A DNA stretch of 64,000 nucleotides from assembly GCF_000159955.1 (NCBI RefSeq), contig NZ_GG695990.1, forward strand, positions 1-64,000, read 5' to 3'. The stretch is from Paenibacillus sp. oral taxon 786 str. D14. Lineage in GTDB: Bacteria; Bacillota; Bacilli; Paenibacillales; Paenibacillaceae. This document shows, one piece after another, positions 10,118 to 18,309 of the stretch. Every line of letters begins with the position of its first letter. Position 1 is the first letter of the stretch. The position numbers and the translations under genes are program-made. Under the pieces are notes generated by a model, which was not told where the DNA came from, ran no database searches, and saw only the letters and a program-made list of their open reading frames with translations.

Positions 10118-11938
10118 ATGAACGTTCGCGAGGGCTGGGAGCAGCTGGCCGAAAGCCTGATCCCTTTGAAGGCTGATGATTACTATCCGCACGGCAGCGG
10201 GCTGGCGTTTTGGGAATCGCTGCGCGAGGCGCCGGAGGCCCGGGCCGAGCTTGAAGTGATCCGGAGCGAGGGGGAGCGGCTGCTGAAGTCCCCAGCGGAA
10301 GAGCTGACCTATTCGTTGTTTTCTTTATTTGCCGTTCAGGGTTCGCGGCTGGAGTATGAGCGGGTGTATTTTGAGAAGCGGCGGCGGCTCAACACCTTCG
10401 CCTTTCTGTCGCTGCTTGAACCGGAGTCGGCGGCGTACGAAGCGGCGCTGCGGGATGCCATCTGGGCGATCTGCAGCGAGTTTACCTGGTGCTTGCCCGC
10501 GCATGTGGATGCGAAGCGTCCGGTCTCGGAGACCATCGACCTGTTCTCGGCGGAGACGGGGTTTGCGCTAGCCGAGTTATCTTTGCTGCTAGGCACGCGT
10601 CTACCGGAGCTGCTGCGGGTGCGGATCGCCGAACTGGTGGATGAACGGTTGTTCCGGCCATTCCTTGAGAAAGGCCCTTACCATTGGGAGGAGCTGACGA
10701 ACAACTGGTCGGCGGTTTGCGCTGGCTCGATTGGTTCGGCTGCGCTGCTGCTGATGACAGAACAGCGCGACCACGCCCGGCTGGCTCAGATTTTGGAGAA
10801 AACCGAGCGCAGCATGGGCTTCTATTTGCAAGGCTTCGGCGAGGATGGCGGTTGTCCGGAAGGGCTGGGATACTGGAACTACGGGTTTGGCTACTTTGTG
10901 TATTATGCCGACCTGCTGTTAAAGCGAAGCCGGGGGCAGCGGGATTGGTTCAGCGAGGATAAAGTGCGGCGAATTTCCGAGTTCCAGCAGAAGTGTTTTC
11001 TAGGCGGCCGGCTAGTCGCCAACTTCTCTGACGCGCTGCCGTACGGGAGCGTCCAGCCCGGGCTGTCGCATTACCTTGCGGAGCGGTATGAGGTAGTCGA
11101 GGCTCCGCCTGTCTTGCTCTATGCGGATTACCGCGAGGATCACTGCAGCCGCTGGGCGCCGGCGCTGCGCAACCTGATCTGGCGGGACCGCACTGCGGCA
11201 GGCCCGGCGGAGTGGAGAGACGGCGACTTTTGGTTTGAAGACGCCGGCTGGCTGATCTCGCGAATTACTGCCGCAGGGGATACGTTTGGTTTTGCCGCAA
11301 AAGGCGGGCACAACGGCGAATCGCATAACCACAACGACCTGGGCCATTTCATGCTGGCGGGCGGAGGCGCGTTTTTCCTGTCCGATCTCGGGTGCGGGGA
11401 GTATACGCGGGATTACTTTGGCGAGGGCAGGTATCGTTATGACTGTAACGGCTCACAAGGGCATTCCGTGCCGATCATCAACGGCTGCGTGCAGCGGGAG
11501 GGACAGGAAAGGGCAGCGTCGAAGCTTCGCTGCGACATGACTGCGGAGGCATGCGAGTTCGCCTTGGAGTTGTCCAGCGCCTATGAGGATGATAATCTGC
11601 AGTCTTTTAACCGAAGTTGGATTTGGAACAAGACGGAGCTGCCCAGCTTAACGCTTCGAGACGATTTTCGCTTTGCAGAAGCGCCGGAAAGTCTGGTTGA
11701 GCGGTTCGTTAGCCCAATTCAGCCGGAGATGACCCGCCCGGGGCAGCTTCGCCTTGTCCGCGGTCAGTTCGCGCTGGAACTGAACTATGACCCGTATCAG
11801 CTGGAGGCGGAGATGGAGGAACGGACCTACCGGGATCATTACGGGAAGGATGCGGTTTGGTACGCGTTAGATTTTCGGGTCAAGCAGCCGGAAGCGGGTT
11901 TTGGCGTGGAGCTTCTGTTTAAATTCGCTCGGCAATAA
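10118..11938 (+). CDS. Heparinase II/III family protein (putative polysaccharide lyase)
   Basis: The family cleaves uronic-acid-containing polysaccharides by beta-elimination, leaving an unsaturated uronate at the new end. ATG 10118 is preferred because AAGGAGG ends 7 nt upstream; this gives 606 residues. An N-terminal helical toroid (about 1-360) carries a conserved NNWSAVCAG stretch and a GFGEDGGCPEGLGYWNYG segment (about 242-259). The C-terminal beta-sheet domain has the hallmark GGHNGESHNHNDLGHF (about 389-404). There is no signal peptide, so it acts on imported oligosaccharides inside the cell. The adjacent GH88 gene would remove the unsaturated sugar it makes. The exact substrate cannot be read from sequence. 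Confidence 0.85.
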   Translation: MNVREGWEQLAESLIPLKADDYYPHGSGLAFWESLREAPEARAELEVIRSEGERLLKSPAEELTYSLFSLFAVQGSRLEYERVYFEKRRRLNTFAFLSLLEPESAAYEAALRDAIWAICSEFTWCLPAHVDAKRPVSETIDLFSAETGFALAELSLLLGTRLPELLRVRIAELVDERLFRPFLEKGPYHWEELTNNWSAVCAGSIGSAALLLMTEQRDHARLAQILEKTERSMGFYLQGFGEDGGCPEGLGYWNYGFGYFVYYADLLLKRSRGQRDWFSEDKVRRISEFQQKCFLGGRLVANFSDALPYGSVQPGLSHYLAERYEVVEAPPVLLYADYREDHCSRWAPALRNLIWRDRTAAGPAEWRDGDFWFEDAGWLISRITAAGDTFGFAAKGGHNGESHNHNDLGHFMLAGGGAFFLSDLGCGEYTRDYFGEGRYRYDCNGSQGHSVPIINGCVQREGQERAASKLRCDMTAEACEFALELSSAYEDDNLQSFNRSWIWNKTELPSLTLRDDFRFAEAPESLVERFVSPIQPEMTRPGQLRLVRGQFALELNYDPYQLEAEMEERTYRDHYGKDAVWYALDFRVKQPEAGFGVELLFKFARQ

Positions 11939-11961
11939 GGAGAATGGAGGAACGAGGTCAT

Positions 11962-13104
11962 ATGCATATGGGAAACGAAAGGGCATGGGTGGAAGAGGCC
12001 TGGACGAAGTCGCTGGACAAAACGCTGCGGAACACGGCGAGAATTGGCTCCGGGTTTCCGCACGCCAGCAAGGGCGGGGTCTACGATCTGGCTGAGCCGG
12101 CCTGGTGGACGGCGGGGTTCTGGCCGGGGCTGCTGTGGCTGCTGTATGAAGGAAGCGGCCGGGAGGAATTGAAAGCGCTGGCACAAGCATGCGAAGCCAA
12201 GCTGGATGAGGTGCTGGACGGTTACGTGCGGCTGGATCACGATTTGGGATTCATGTGGACGCTGACCAGCATCGCTTCCTATAAGCTGACGGGGAATGAA
12301 ACCTCACGGCTGCGGGCACTGAAGGCGGCGAACTATTTGGCGGCGCGCTTTAACCTGAAGGGGCGTTACATTCGAGCCTGGAATCCGTGGACGGAAGGGG
12401 AGCGGAACGAAGGCTGGGCAATCATCGATTGTTGCATGAACCTGCCGCTCTTGTTCTGGGCATCCCGGGAGAGCGGCGATCCCCGGTTCGCGCATGTTGC
12501 CGAAGCGCATTTGGACACCGTGCTCCATCATTTTGTCCGCAATGACGGCTCGGTCTATCATATCGTGGTCTTTGACCCGGTCACAGGCGAGCGGGTTGGG
12601 CCGCAAGGCGGCCAAGGCTACGCGCCGGAGTCGGCCTGGTCGCGCGGGGCTGCCTGGGCAATCTACGGCTTGACGCTGGGCTTCCACCACACCGGTAAGC
12701 CGGAGTATCTGTCCGCCGCGAAGCGGGCGGCGGATTTCTTCCTCAGCCAGCTGCCGGACGATCAGGTGCCGGCTTGGGATTTCCGCGCGCCGGAAGAGCT
12801 GCGCGAGCTGCGGGACTCGTCCGCCGGTGCCTGCGCGGCCAGCGGGCTGTTGCTGCTGGCGGAGAAGCTTGGCGGCGAAGGAACGGCCGCTACCAAGTAC
12901 CGCGAAGCCGGCGAACGCATTCTGGAGTCGCTGTACGATAACTACGGCGCGTGGGACGACCCGGCGGAAGAGGGGCTGATCCTGCACGGGACGAGCAACT
13001 ACCCGCAGGGGACGAACATCGACGTTCCGCTGATTTACGGCGATTATTTCTTTGTGGAAGGGCTCGCCCGGCTGAAGGGCGGCGGGCCGACGTATTGGGA
13101 ATGA
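11962..13104 (+). CDS. GH88 unsaturated glucuronyl hydrolase
   Basis: This enzyme removes the 4,5-unsaturated uronic acid left at the non-reducing end after lyase cleavage. Counting from ATG 11962, the two catalytic-type aspartates are D94 (LDHDLGFMW) and D156 (IIDCCMNL), matching D88 and D149 of the well-studied Bacillus GL1 enzyme. The family segment QGYAPESAWSRGAAWAIYGL is intact. Possible starts are 11944, 11962 and 11968; 11944 has almost no room for a ribosome site. The gene starts within 30 bp of the preceding stop and is the last of the operon. It is predicted cytoplasmic and is the strongest evidence that this locus handles a uronate-containing glycan. Confidence 0.93.
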   Translation: MHMGNERAWVEEAWTKSLDKTLRNTARIGSGFPHASKGGVYDLAEPAWWTAGFWPGLLWLLYEGSGREELKALAQACEAKLDEVLDGYVRLDHDLGFMWTLTSIASYKLTGNETSRLRALKAANYLAARFNLKGRYIRAWNPWTEGERNEGWAIIDCCMNLPLLFWASRESGDPRFAHVAEAHLDTVLHHFVRNDGSVYHIVVFDPVTGERVGPQGGQGYAPESAWSRGAAWAIYGLTLGFHHTGKPEYLSAAKRAADFFLSQLPDDQVPAWDFRAPEELRELRDSSAGACAASGLLLLAEKLGGEGTAATKYREAGERILESLYDNYGAWDDPAEEGLILHGTSNYPQGTNIDVPLIYGDYFFVEGLARLKGGGPTYWE

Positions 13105-13122
13105 GGCGGACGCAGATATGAA

Positions 13123-13181
13123 AACAGGGTTGCTATACAATCGCATCTGATAGCGATTGGAGCAACCCTGTTTATTTTTTT
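13123..13181 (+). terminator. Strong intrinsic terminator, probably bidirectional
   Basis: A 12-bp perfect outer stem (AACAGGGTTGCT at 13123-13134 with its complement at 13161-13172) encloses a second 7-bp stem (13138-13144 with 13153-13159). The run TATTTTTTT follows. It ends the operon on the plus strand and lies just beyond the stop codon of the convergent regulator gene. Confidence 0.93.
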
Positions 13182-13187
13182 CTATGC

Positions 13188-14096
13188 CTATTTCTCTACA
13201 TAAAACACTTCTGCGCTTGGATGCTCACCATAATTGCCAAAGCCCTTGCCAAACAACGTCAAGCCGCCCGGATAACGGGCGTCCGGCTCCACGGATAAGC
13301 GGAGCGTCCATTGCTTCTGCCGAATGTCAATGTCGTGAAGGGTGACGTCGGACATCTTCAAGCCGTCCATGTACGTACCGTCTGCCGTAATGCGCAGCCG
13401 TTTCAGCAGCCCATATTGATTCGCTTGTCTTGGCCACCACTCCGGGGTATATTTTCCCGGCTGCTCCCCGTAATCGCCAGGGCTCGTCCAGGTGCCCAAA
13501 AGCTTGCCGTTTAAGGTAAACGTAATATCCGATGGATAATCGTCCTTCGTTCCCGGGGCTTCGGACGCGATTTCCATCGTAAAGACCAGCTCCTCGGGCT
13601 TCTGGGAGGACAGCAAGTAATTGGGGGATTTGTATTCGATATATCCCGTACCAAACCATAGAATCGCAGCATGAATCCGTTCCGGGTCCCAGAAGTACCG
13701 GGGATCGTCAAAGCTTCCGATGATCTTGTCGGTCGTTGCGATGCCACAGGTTGGCTCGATGTGAAAATCGGAGTAATGGCCTACCGGAATTTCAACCCGG
13801 TAGCTCTTGCGCTCGGCTGCCGCCTGCGCCGGAAACTGGATTTCTGCGCCGGAGACAGCAAGCGAGCAAATCTTCTGCAGGCCGCTCTTGCCGGGTGCCA
13901 TATGGGTGGCGACTAGTCCGCATTCAGACAGCTTGCGCACATGCATGGTCATGATCGCGCTGGACAGCCCGACCGCAGCGGCTAACTCCTTAATGTTCAT
14001 CGGGCGGTTGGCTAACAGACGCAGAATATGCAGACGAACTGGACTTGCCAGTGCCTCATACACGGGCAGCGATTGTTCAGATAAATCAAGCTTCAA
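13188..14096 (-). CDS. ArsR-type winged-helix regulator with a large C-terminal domain
   Basis: This 302-residue protein is far longer than plain ArsR repressors (about 100). Residues 8-80 form the DNA-binding domain (YEALASPVRLHILRLLANRP, IKELAAAVGLSSAIMTMHVRKL). Residues about 90-302 form a beta-rich domain (FTLNGKLLGTWTSPGDYGEQ, WTLRLSVEP) that may bind a carbohydrate; I do not recognise a named family for it. The gene is divergent from the GH51 gene. Two matching 22-bp sites in the shared intergenic region, one over its own probable -10 box and one downstream of the abfA promoters, suggest that it controls both genes. Confidence 0.82.
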   Translation of the reverse strand: MKLDLSEQSLPVYEALASPVRLHILRLLANRPMNIKELAAAVGLSSAIMTMHVRKLSECGLVATHMAPGKSGLQKICSLAVSGAEIQFPAQAAAERKSYRVEIPVGHYSDFHIEPTCGIATTDKIIGSFDDPRYFWDPERIHAAILWFGTGYIEYKSPNYLLSSQKPEELVFTMEIASEAPGTKDDYPSDITFTLNGKLLGTWTSPGDYGEQPGKYTPEWWPRQANQYGLLKRLRITADGTYMDGLKMSDVTLHDIDIRQKQWTLRLSVEPDARYPGGLTLFGKGFGNYGEHPSAEVFYVEK

Positions 14097-14120
14097 GATG
14101 CCTTCACCTCACCCGAATTT

Positions 14121-14142
14121 TAGTTAATCATTATATTAATGA
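14121..14142 (+). promoter_or_regulatory. Putative operator 1 (regulator side)
   Basis: The 22-bp sequence begins TAGTTAAT and continues ATATTAAT. It recurs inverted at 14246-14267 with 17 of 22 positions identical. It contains a TATAAT on the minus strand (14130-14135) that would be the -10 box of the regulator gene, so binding would block that gene's own expression. Confidence 0.6.
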
Positions 14143-14154
14143 GAAATGTATTGT

Positions 14155-14183
14155 TTGACAAGCATCTTCCATGTAGTTATAAA
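14155..14183 (+). promoter_or_regulatory. SigA-type promoter upstream of abfA (distal)
   Basis: TTGACA at 14155-14160 and TATAAA at 14178-14183 are separated by exactly 17 bp and point toward the GH51 gene. Confidence 0.7.
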
Positions 14184-14197
14184 ATTTGGTAGAATAA

Positions 14198-14227
14198 TTG
14201 ACGGGGTTATGGTCGTTTGCCTATAAT
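14198..14227 (+). promoter_or_regulatory. SigA-type promoter upstream of abfA (proximal)
   Basis: TTGACG at 14198-14203 and a consensus TATAAT at 14222-14227 are separated by 18 bp. Transcription would start near 14234, just before operator 2, so a bound repressor would block it. Confidence 0.65.
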
Positions 14228-14245
14228 ATTAAGTAAGTAGTTATT

Positions 14246-14267
14246 TAATTAATATTTATATTAACTA
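14246..14267 (-). promoter_or_regulatory. Putative operator 2 (abfA side)
   Basis: This is the inverted copy of operator 1. It ends at the ribosome binding site of abfA (AAGGAGTG at 14267-14274) and lies between the predicted transcription start and the start codon, a good place for repression. Confidence 0.6.
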
Positions 14268-14283
14268 AGGAGTGAAATGACAG

Positions 14284-15780
14284 ATGCCACTGCATGGAGT
14301 GTTAAATGCCGATTCCGGCAAAGGAACGATTAATCGCAATATTTACGGTCATTTCTCTGAGCATTTAGGTCGCTGTATTTACGAGGGATTTTGGGTTGGA
14401 GAGGATTCCCCGATTCCAAATACCAACGGCATTCGCAACGATGTTGTGAAAGCGCTTAAGAAAATTCGAATTCCGGTGCTGCGCTGGCCGGGCGGCTGTT
14501 TTGCCGATGAATATCATTGGAAAGACGGCATCGGGCCGAAGGAAGCCCGTAAGCGGATGGTCAATACCCATTGGGGCGGCGTGGTGGAAAATAACCATTT
14601 CGGGACCCATGAGTTTATGGAGCTTTGCCGGCAGCTGGGCTGCGAGCCTTACATTAACGGCAACCTGGGCAGCGGAACCGTTCAGGAAATGTCGGAGTGG
14701 GTGGAATATCTGACTTTTGACGGCGTATCGCCGATGGCTGAGCTGCGGGCGCAAAACGGACGCAAGGAGCCTTGGAAGGTGACCTACTTCGGCGTTGGCA
14801 ATGAGAACTGGGGCTGCGGCGGCAACATGCGCCCGGAATATTATGCTGACGAGTATCGCCGGTATCAGACGTACGTCCGTAACTATGGGGATAATCGAAT
14901 TCACCGGATCGCCTGTGGTCCAAATTCGGACGACTATAATTGGATGGATGTGTTGATGCGGGAAGCCGGACGGTTTATGGACTCCATCACGCTGCACTAC
15001 TATACGCTGCCCAACGATAATTGGCAGGATAAAGGGACGGCGACCGGGTTCGACGAGTCTGCCTGGTTTGCCACGTTGCGAAAAGCCCTTCGCATGGATG
15101 AGCTCATCACTCGCCACCGCACGATCATGGATAAATACGATCCGGAGGGCCGAGTCGGTTTGATTGTGGATGAATGGGGAACCTGGTACAATGTGGAGCC
15201 GGGGACCAATCCGGGATTTTTGTATCAGCAAAATACGATGCGCGATGCGCTTGTCGCCGGGCTTACGCTGAACATTTTCCACAAACATAACGAGCGCGTG
15301 CGGATGGCAAATATCGCCCAGACCGTCAACGTGCTTCAGGCCGTCATCCTGACGGAAGGCGAGAAAATGATCTTGACCCCAACGTACCATGTATTCGATA
15401 TGTATAAGGTTCACCAGGACGCTGAGCTGCTGGATCTGTCGCTGGAAACAGGCAGCTACAAGCTGGAAGACAAGGAAATTCCGGCGGTGACAGCTACCGC
15501 ATCGCGGGATGCAGAAGGCAAAATCCATCTCAGCTTCTGTAACCTGCAGCCTCATGCGAATACACAGGTAACGATCGACATCCGGGGCTTGGCCGGCAAC
15601 AGCTTGGCAGTGACTGGCACCACATTAACCGGCGATTCGATTGACGCCCATAATACGTTTGCGCAGCCGGAAGTCGTGAAGCCGCAGCCGTTTGAAGCAT
15701 TTAAACTGGATGGCGGTAAACTGACGGTTGATTTGCCGGCGAAATCGGTGACGACGCTGGAATTGGCTGCGAGGGGATAA
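14284..15780 (+). CDS. abfA: Alpha-L-arabinofuranosidase, GH51
   Basis: This intracellular enzyme removes terminal L-arabinofuranose from arabinan, arabinoxylan or arabinogalactan oligosaccharides. It has 498 residues, the normal family length. It shows [13 protein letters not shown] at about 68-80, the acid/base Glu174 in [12 protein letters not shown] and the nucleophile Glu297 in VDEWGTWYN. The catalytic barrel is followed by a C-terminal beta-sandwich. No signal peptide is present, as is usual for the family. AAGGAGTG lies 9 nt before ATG. It is divergent from the ArsR-type gene that probably controls it and may work with the uronate locus on a mixed polymer; that link is inference. Confidence 0.96.
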   Translation: MPLHGVLNADSGKGTINRNIYGHFSEHLGRCIYEGFWVGEDSPIPNTNGIRNDVVKALKKIRIPVLRWPGGCFADEYHWKDGIGPKEARKRMVNTHWGGVVENNHFGTHEFMELCRQLGCEPYINGNLGSGTVQEMSEWVEYLTFDGVSPMAELRAQNGRKEPWKVTYFGVGNENWGCGGNMRPEYYADEYRRYQTYVRNYGDNRIHRIACGPNSDDYNWMDVLMREAGRFMDSITLHYYTLPNDNWQDKGTATGFDESAWFATLRKALRMDELITRHRTIMDKYDPEGRVGLIVDEWGTWYNVEPGTNPGFLYQQNTMRDALVAGLTLNIFHKHNERVRMANIAQTVNVLQAVILTEGEKMILTPTYHVFDMYKVHQDAELLDLSLETGSYKLEDKEIPAVTATASRDAEGKIHLSFCNLQPHANTQVTIDIRGLAGNSLAVTGTTLTGDSIDAHNTFAQPEVVKPQPFEAFKLDGGKLTVDLPAKSVTTLELAARG

Positions 15781-15786
15781 CGTTAC

Positions 15787-16059
15787 ATGGCGGATACCTC
15801 ATGCAAAGCGTGCCGGGACGATTACCGGGTGACGGAGGAGCAGATCCAACGTCTGCTGAAAACGACGGCGTTTGCGCCCGAACGCAGGGTGAGTGAGGAG
15901 CAGTATCAGGACAGACTTCGCGCATGCGAAGCGTGTCCGAAGCTGATGGACGGGATGACTTGCACAGTCTGCGGTTGTATCATTCCGGTAATCGCCTGGC
16001 TCAAGGAACGGCATTGTCCGCTGCCGGGCGGAGGATTGTGGGCGAGCATTGAGGCGTAA
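15787..16059 (+). CDS. Small cysteine-rich protein (DUF6171-like)
   Basis: This 90-residue protein has two CxxC-like groups: CKAC at residues 6-9, and CEACPKLMDGMTCTVCGCII with a final HC near the C-terminus, which suggests bound zinc or a disulfide-linked knuckle. It starts 6 bp after abfA stops, so it is co-transcribed with it. The ribosome site (GAGGGG) lies inside the end of abfA. I believe it belongs to the small DUF6171 group common in Paenibacillus, but no function is known to me. Confidence 0.7.
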   Translation: MADTSCKACRDDYRVTEEQIQRLLKTTAFAPERRVSEEQYQDRLRACEACPKLMDGMTCTVCGCIIPVIAWLKERHCPLPGGGLWASIEA

Positions 16060-16065
16060 TAGGAA

Positions 16066-16128
16066 AGGCTTCGACTTTATGGCAGCAGGGTGATTCCTTG
16101 CTTGTGCATAAAGGCGGAGCCTTTTTTT
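16066..16128 (+). terminator. Intrinsic terminator after the abfA unit
   Basis: The 7-bp stem 16066-16072 with 16116-16122, extended inward by the complementary CTTTATG/CATAAAG segments, is followed by seven T (16122-16128). It also lies at the end of the convergent SRAP gene. Confidence 0.85.
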
Positions 16129-16132
16129 AGAA

Positions 16133-16804
16133 CTATTTCGCCTCCTCCAACAGTTCCTTCGTATTGTTGCGCACGTTCCCAACGGCTGGGGATACGGGGT
16201 AAGCCCGCATTTTTGCGGCATCGTAAGGTTGAAGCAGCTTTAGCAGCGATCCCGTATCCGTGTTGTCCCGGGCCAGCCACTCGGCTTCATGTTCAGGTTG
16301 CAGGATCACGGGCATCCGGTTATGGATCTCAGCCATCAGCGAGTTGGGCTCCGTGGTGATGATCGTGCAGGTTGCCAGCTTGTTTCCTTGCGGATCGCTC
16401 CAGATGTCGTACAGGCCGGCAAAGGCGAAGGGGCTCCCGTCCTTCATGACGATCCGATAGGGCTGCTTGCCTCCGGCCCGCTGTTGCCATTCGTAGAATC
16501 CGTCAGCGGGGATGAGGCAGCGCCGGGTTGTCAGCAGCTTCCGAAACGCCGGTTTGTCCGGGAGCGACTCGGCGCGGGCGTTGATCATGCTGGCGCCGAT
16601 CTTATCCTCCTTCGCCCAGAACGGCACCAGGCCCCAGCGCAGCTCGCCCAGCCGATTGCCCTGCTTGCCCGCAATGACGGCGGGGATGAATTGCATCGGC
16701 GCTACATTATAGTTCGGGGCGAATTTCGCCAGCCGGTTTTCCATGATGAGATACCGGACTATCAGTTCGTCCAGAGGAAGCGTAATCGTAAAACGGCCGC
16801 ACAT
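16133..16804 (-). CDS. SRAP/HMCES-family abasic-site processing protein (YedK type)
   Basis: This 223-residue protein forms a covalent thiazolidine link to abasic sites in single-stranded DNA, protecting the genome during replication. All key residues are present: Cys2 (exposed after Met1 removal), Asn75 in MINARAE, Glu105 in DGFYEW and His161 in AEIHNRMP. These match C2, N75, E105 and H160 of E. coli YedK. The start is fixed by GGAGGT 7 nt upstream and by the need for Cys at position 2. It is a single-gene unit. Confidence 0.95.
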   Translation of the reverse strand: MCGRFTITLPLDELIVRYLIMENRLAKFAPNYNVAPMQFIPAVIAGKQGNRLGELRWGLVPFWAKEDKIGASMINARAESLPDKPAFRKLLTTRRCLIPADGFYEWQQRAGGKQPYRIVMKDGSPFAFAGLYDIWSDPQGNKLATCTIITTEPNSLMAEIHNRMPVILQPEHEAEWLARDNTDTGSLLKLLQPYDAAKMRAYPVSPAVGNVRNNTKELLEEAK

Positions 16805-16829
16805 GGGGAGACCTCCATTGTATGGATCT

Positions 16830-16852
16830 ATTCGTGGTATTCGTGATTCGTG
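16830..16852. repeat. Short tandem motif ATTCGTG
   Basis: ATTCGTG occurs three times within 23 bp just upstream of the SRAP gene. It may be slippage or part of its control region; nothing more can be said. Confidence 0.5.
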
Positions 16853-16901
16853 GATTCACATTTTGTTGTATCCATTGTAATCGATTTGCTTACAGGCCTG
16901 C

Positions 16902-16945
16902 CAGCCCCGGGTCGATGTCTCTATCGATTCGGGGCTGCTTTGTTT
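16902..16945 (+). terminator. Long hairpin before the patatin gene
   Basis: A 15-bp stem (16902-16916 with 16923-16937, two G-T pairs, 6-nt loop) is followed by CTTTGTTT. It looks like a terminator, but no plus-strand gene ends upstream of it. It could be a leader attenuator of the patatin gene or a boundary to antisense transcription. Confidence 0.6.
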
Positions 16946-17019
16946 AGCCGGAAGGAACTTCCGCCTAAGCTAAAGAATATGTATTTTTAGTAAAAAGACG
17001 ACAAGCGGGGAGATCATCC

Positions 17020-17817
17020 ATGGAACAAGTAGGTTTGGTGTTAGGCGGCGGGGCCGTACGGGGACTCGCTCATTTGGGCGTGTTGAAGGCGTTCGAACGG
17101 CACGGAATCCCGGTGGACGCGATCGTTGGTACAAGCATGGGCGGTGCGATCGGAGGCTTGTATGCTGCAGGCATTCCGGCAGAGGACATCGAGGACTTGC
17201 TGTATCACACGCCAAAATACCGGCTGATGGATCTAGGAATTCGCCAACGCGGGCTGATCGGCGGGAACAAAATCTACCAAACCGTCAACGATCTCTTGAG
17301 GCAACATGGGAAGGATGGGCTGAAGATTGAGGATTTCCCCATTCGGTTTAAGGCGGTTGCCGTGGATTTGATGCAAGGCAAACAGGTGATTTTGGATAAG
17401 GGCGATTTGGGAACGGCGCTGCGGGCAACGACGGCGTTTCCGGGGGTATTTGCTCCGCTGGTACGGGACGATCAGGTGCTGGTCGACGGCGGGGTGCTAA
17501 ACAACTTGCCCGTCCAGGAGCTGAAGCGGAAGGATGTGGGACTGATAATTGCGGTGGATGTGACGCGCGAGCATGAGAAGAAGCCGCCCCGCAATATGAT
17601 TGAGGTCGTTTACCGCTCTTACAGTTTGATGACCGCCGAACGGAAGCATACCAGCCTGCGGTTAGCGGATATCGTCATCCGACCGGATGTCGGTCATGTG
17701 TCCGCGTTTGATTTTTCCAAAATGGCCGATTGCATCAAGGCAGGGGAGGAAGCGGCTGAGGGCATGATGGATGAGCTCAAGGCTGAGGTGAAGCGGGTGA
17801 AGCCGGATTTCCTCTGA
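17020..17817 (+). CDS. Patatin-like phospholipase (RssA/YqhO type)
   Basis: This 265-residue serine hydrolase uses a Ser-Asp dyad to cleave acyl chains from lipids. The oxyanion-hole glycine motif (LGGGAVRGLAHLG, 8-20), the nucleophile Ser39 in GTSMG and the catalytic Asp156 in VDGGVLNN are all intact. No signal peptide or membrane segment is present, so it is cytoplasmic or peripheral. GGGGAGA lies 7 nt before ATG. It stands alone in its transcription unit, and its physiological substrate is unknown. Confidence 0.93.
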   Translation: MEQVGLVLGGGAVRGLAHLGVLKAFERHGIPVDAIVGTSMGGAIGGLYAAGIPAEDIEDLLYHTPKYRLMDLGIRQRGLIGGNKIYQTVNDLLRQHGKDGLKIEDFPIRFKAVAVDLMQGKQVILDKGDLGTALRATTAFPGVFAPLVRDDQVLVDGGVLNNLPVQELKRKDVGLIIAVDVTREHEKKPPRNMIEVVYRSYSLMTAERKHTSLRLADIVIRPDVGHVSAFDFSKMADCIKAGEEAAEGMMDELKAEVKRVKPDFL

Positions 17818-17869
17818 AGGAAGCTGGTGAATTCCGAATATTTGTTTTGACCGATTTAGAAGAACAAAA

Positions 17870-17992
17870 ATGGGGGAGTTCCATGCGCTGCATCCGATAC
17901 GACAATCATGGGCGACGCTGATTGCGATTGGGGCCAAACGGTTGGAAACGAGGAGCTGGAGAATTTTTAAGCTGATCTTCAGGTTTCTGTAA
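17870..17992 (+). pseudogene. Truncated N-terminal fragment of an ASCH-domain protein
   Basis: A 40-codon frame contains IRQSWATLIAIGAKRLETRS, which is the opening signature of ASCH domains (IRQPWA-x-LI-x-G-x-K-x-x-ETRSWR), a family tied to RNA binding or RNA modification. After SWR the frame becomes unrelated sequence and stops. The rest of the domain (normally about 100 more residues) is missing, so this is a remnant. It lies between the patatin gene and a repeat array. Confidence 0.65.
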
Positions 17993-18055
17993 TGTTCCTT
18001 TAAGAAACCGATGCTATTCTTTAGATACTCCCTCTTCTTTAATTGATATAGATAT

Positions 18056-18098
18056 GAAGAAGCCACTCCGTACCAGGGGTGGCTTCTTCCATTTCCTT
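18056..18098 (+). terminator. Intrinsic terminator-like hairpin
   Basis: A 14-bp stem (18056-18069 with 18076-18089, one G-T pair, 6-nt loop) is followed by a moderately T-rich tail. It probably ends transcripts from the patatin gene and the ASCH remnant. Confidence 0.75.
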
Positions 18099-18112
18099 AG
18101 GTGTAAAAAAGC

Positions 18113-18296
18113 TAACGGAACGAGGAGACCTTATTTCTATTCCTACCAGGGTTAAAACAGATGTAACGGAACCAGATGACCTTATTTGGGCTATAGGCAG
18201 CGAATTCGCTGGTATTAGCATCAAATAAGGTCTTTAAGTTCCGTTACAGCGGGAAATCACCGGGAAATAGTACAATAAGGTCTCTGAGTTCCGTTA
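18113..18296. repeat. Four-unit intergenic array, family A copy 1
   Basis: Four 24-bp units are present: forward at 18113 and 18164, reverse at 18223 and 18273. Each unit reads TAACGGAAC, three or four variable bases, then GA(G/T)ACCTTATTT or close variants. Unit starts are 51, 59 and 50 bp apart. The spacer between the reverse units contains GCGGGAAAT and CGGGAAATA and is nearly the same in copy 2 at 54086. The whole array could fold as a large two-arm hairpin. Confidence 0.9.
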
Positions 18297-18309
18297 CGGG
18301 TAAAGGTGA

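Noticed and set aside
12304..13146. 280-codon minus-strand frame opposite the GH88 gene
   Set aside because: Arg/Pro-rich shadow of a clear GH88 gene; starts inside a terminator.
14365..15555. Long minus-strand frame opposite abfA (396 codons)
   Set aside because: Shadow of the GH51 gene, whose catalytic residues are intact on the plus strand; the antisense protein has no recognisable domain.
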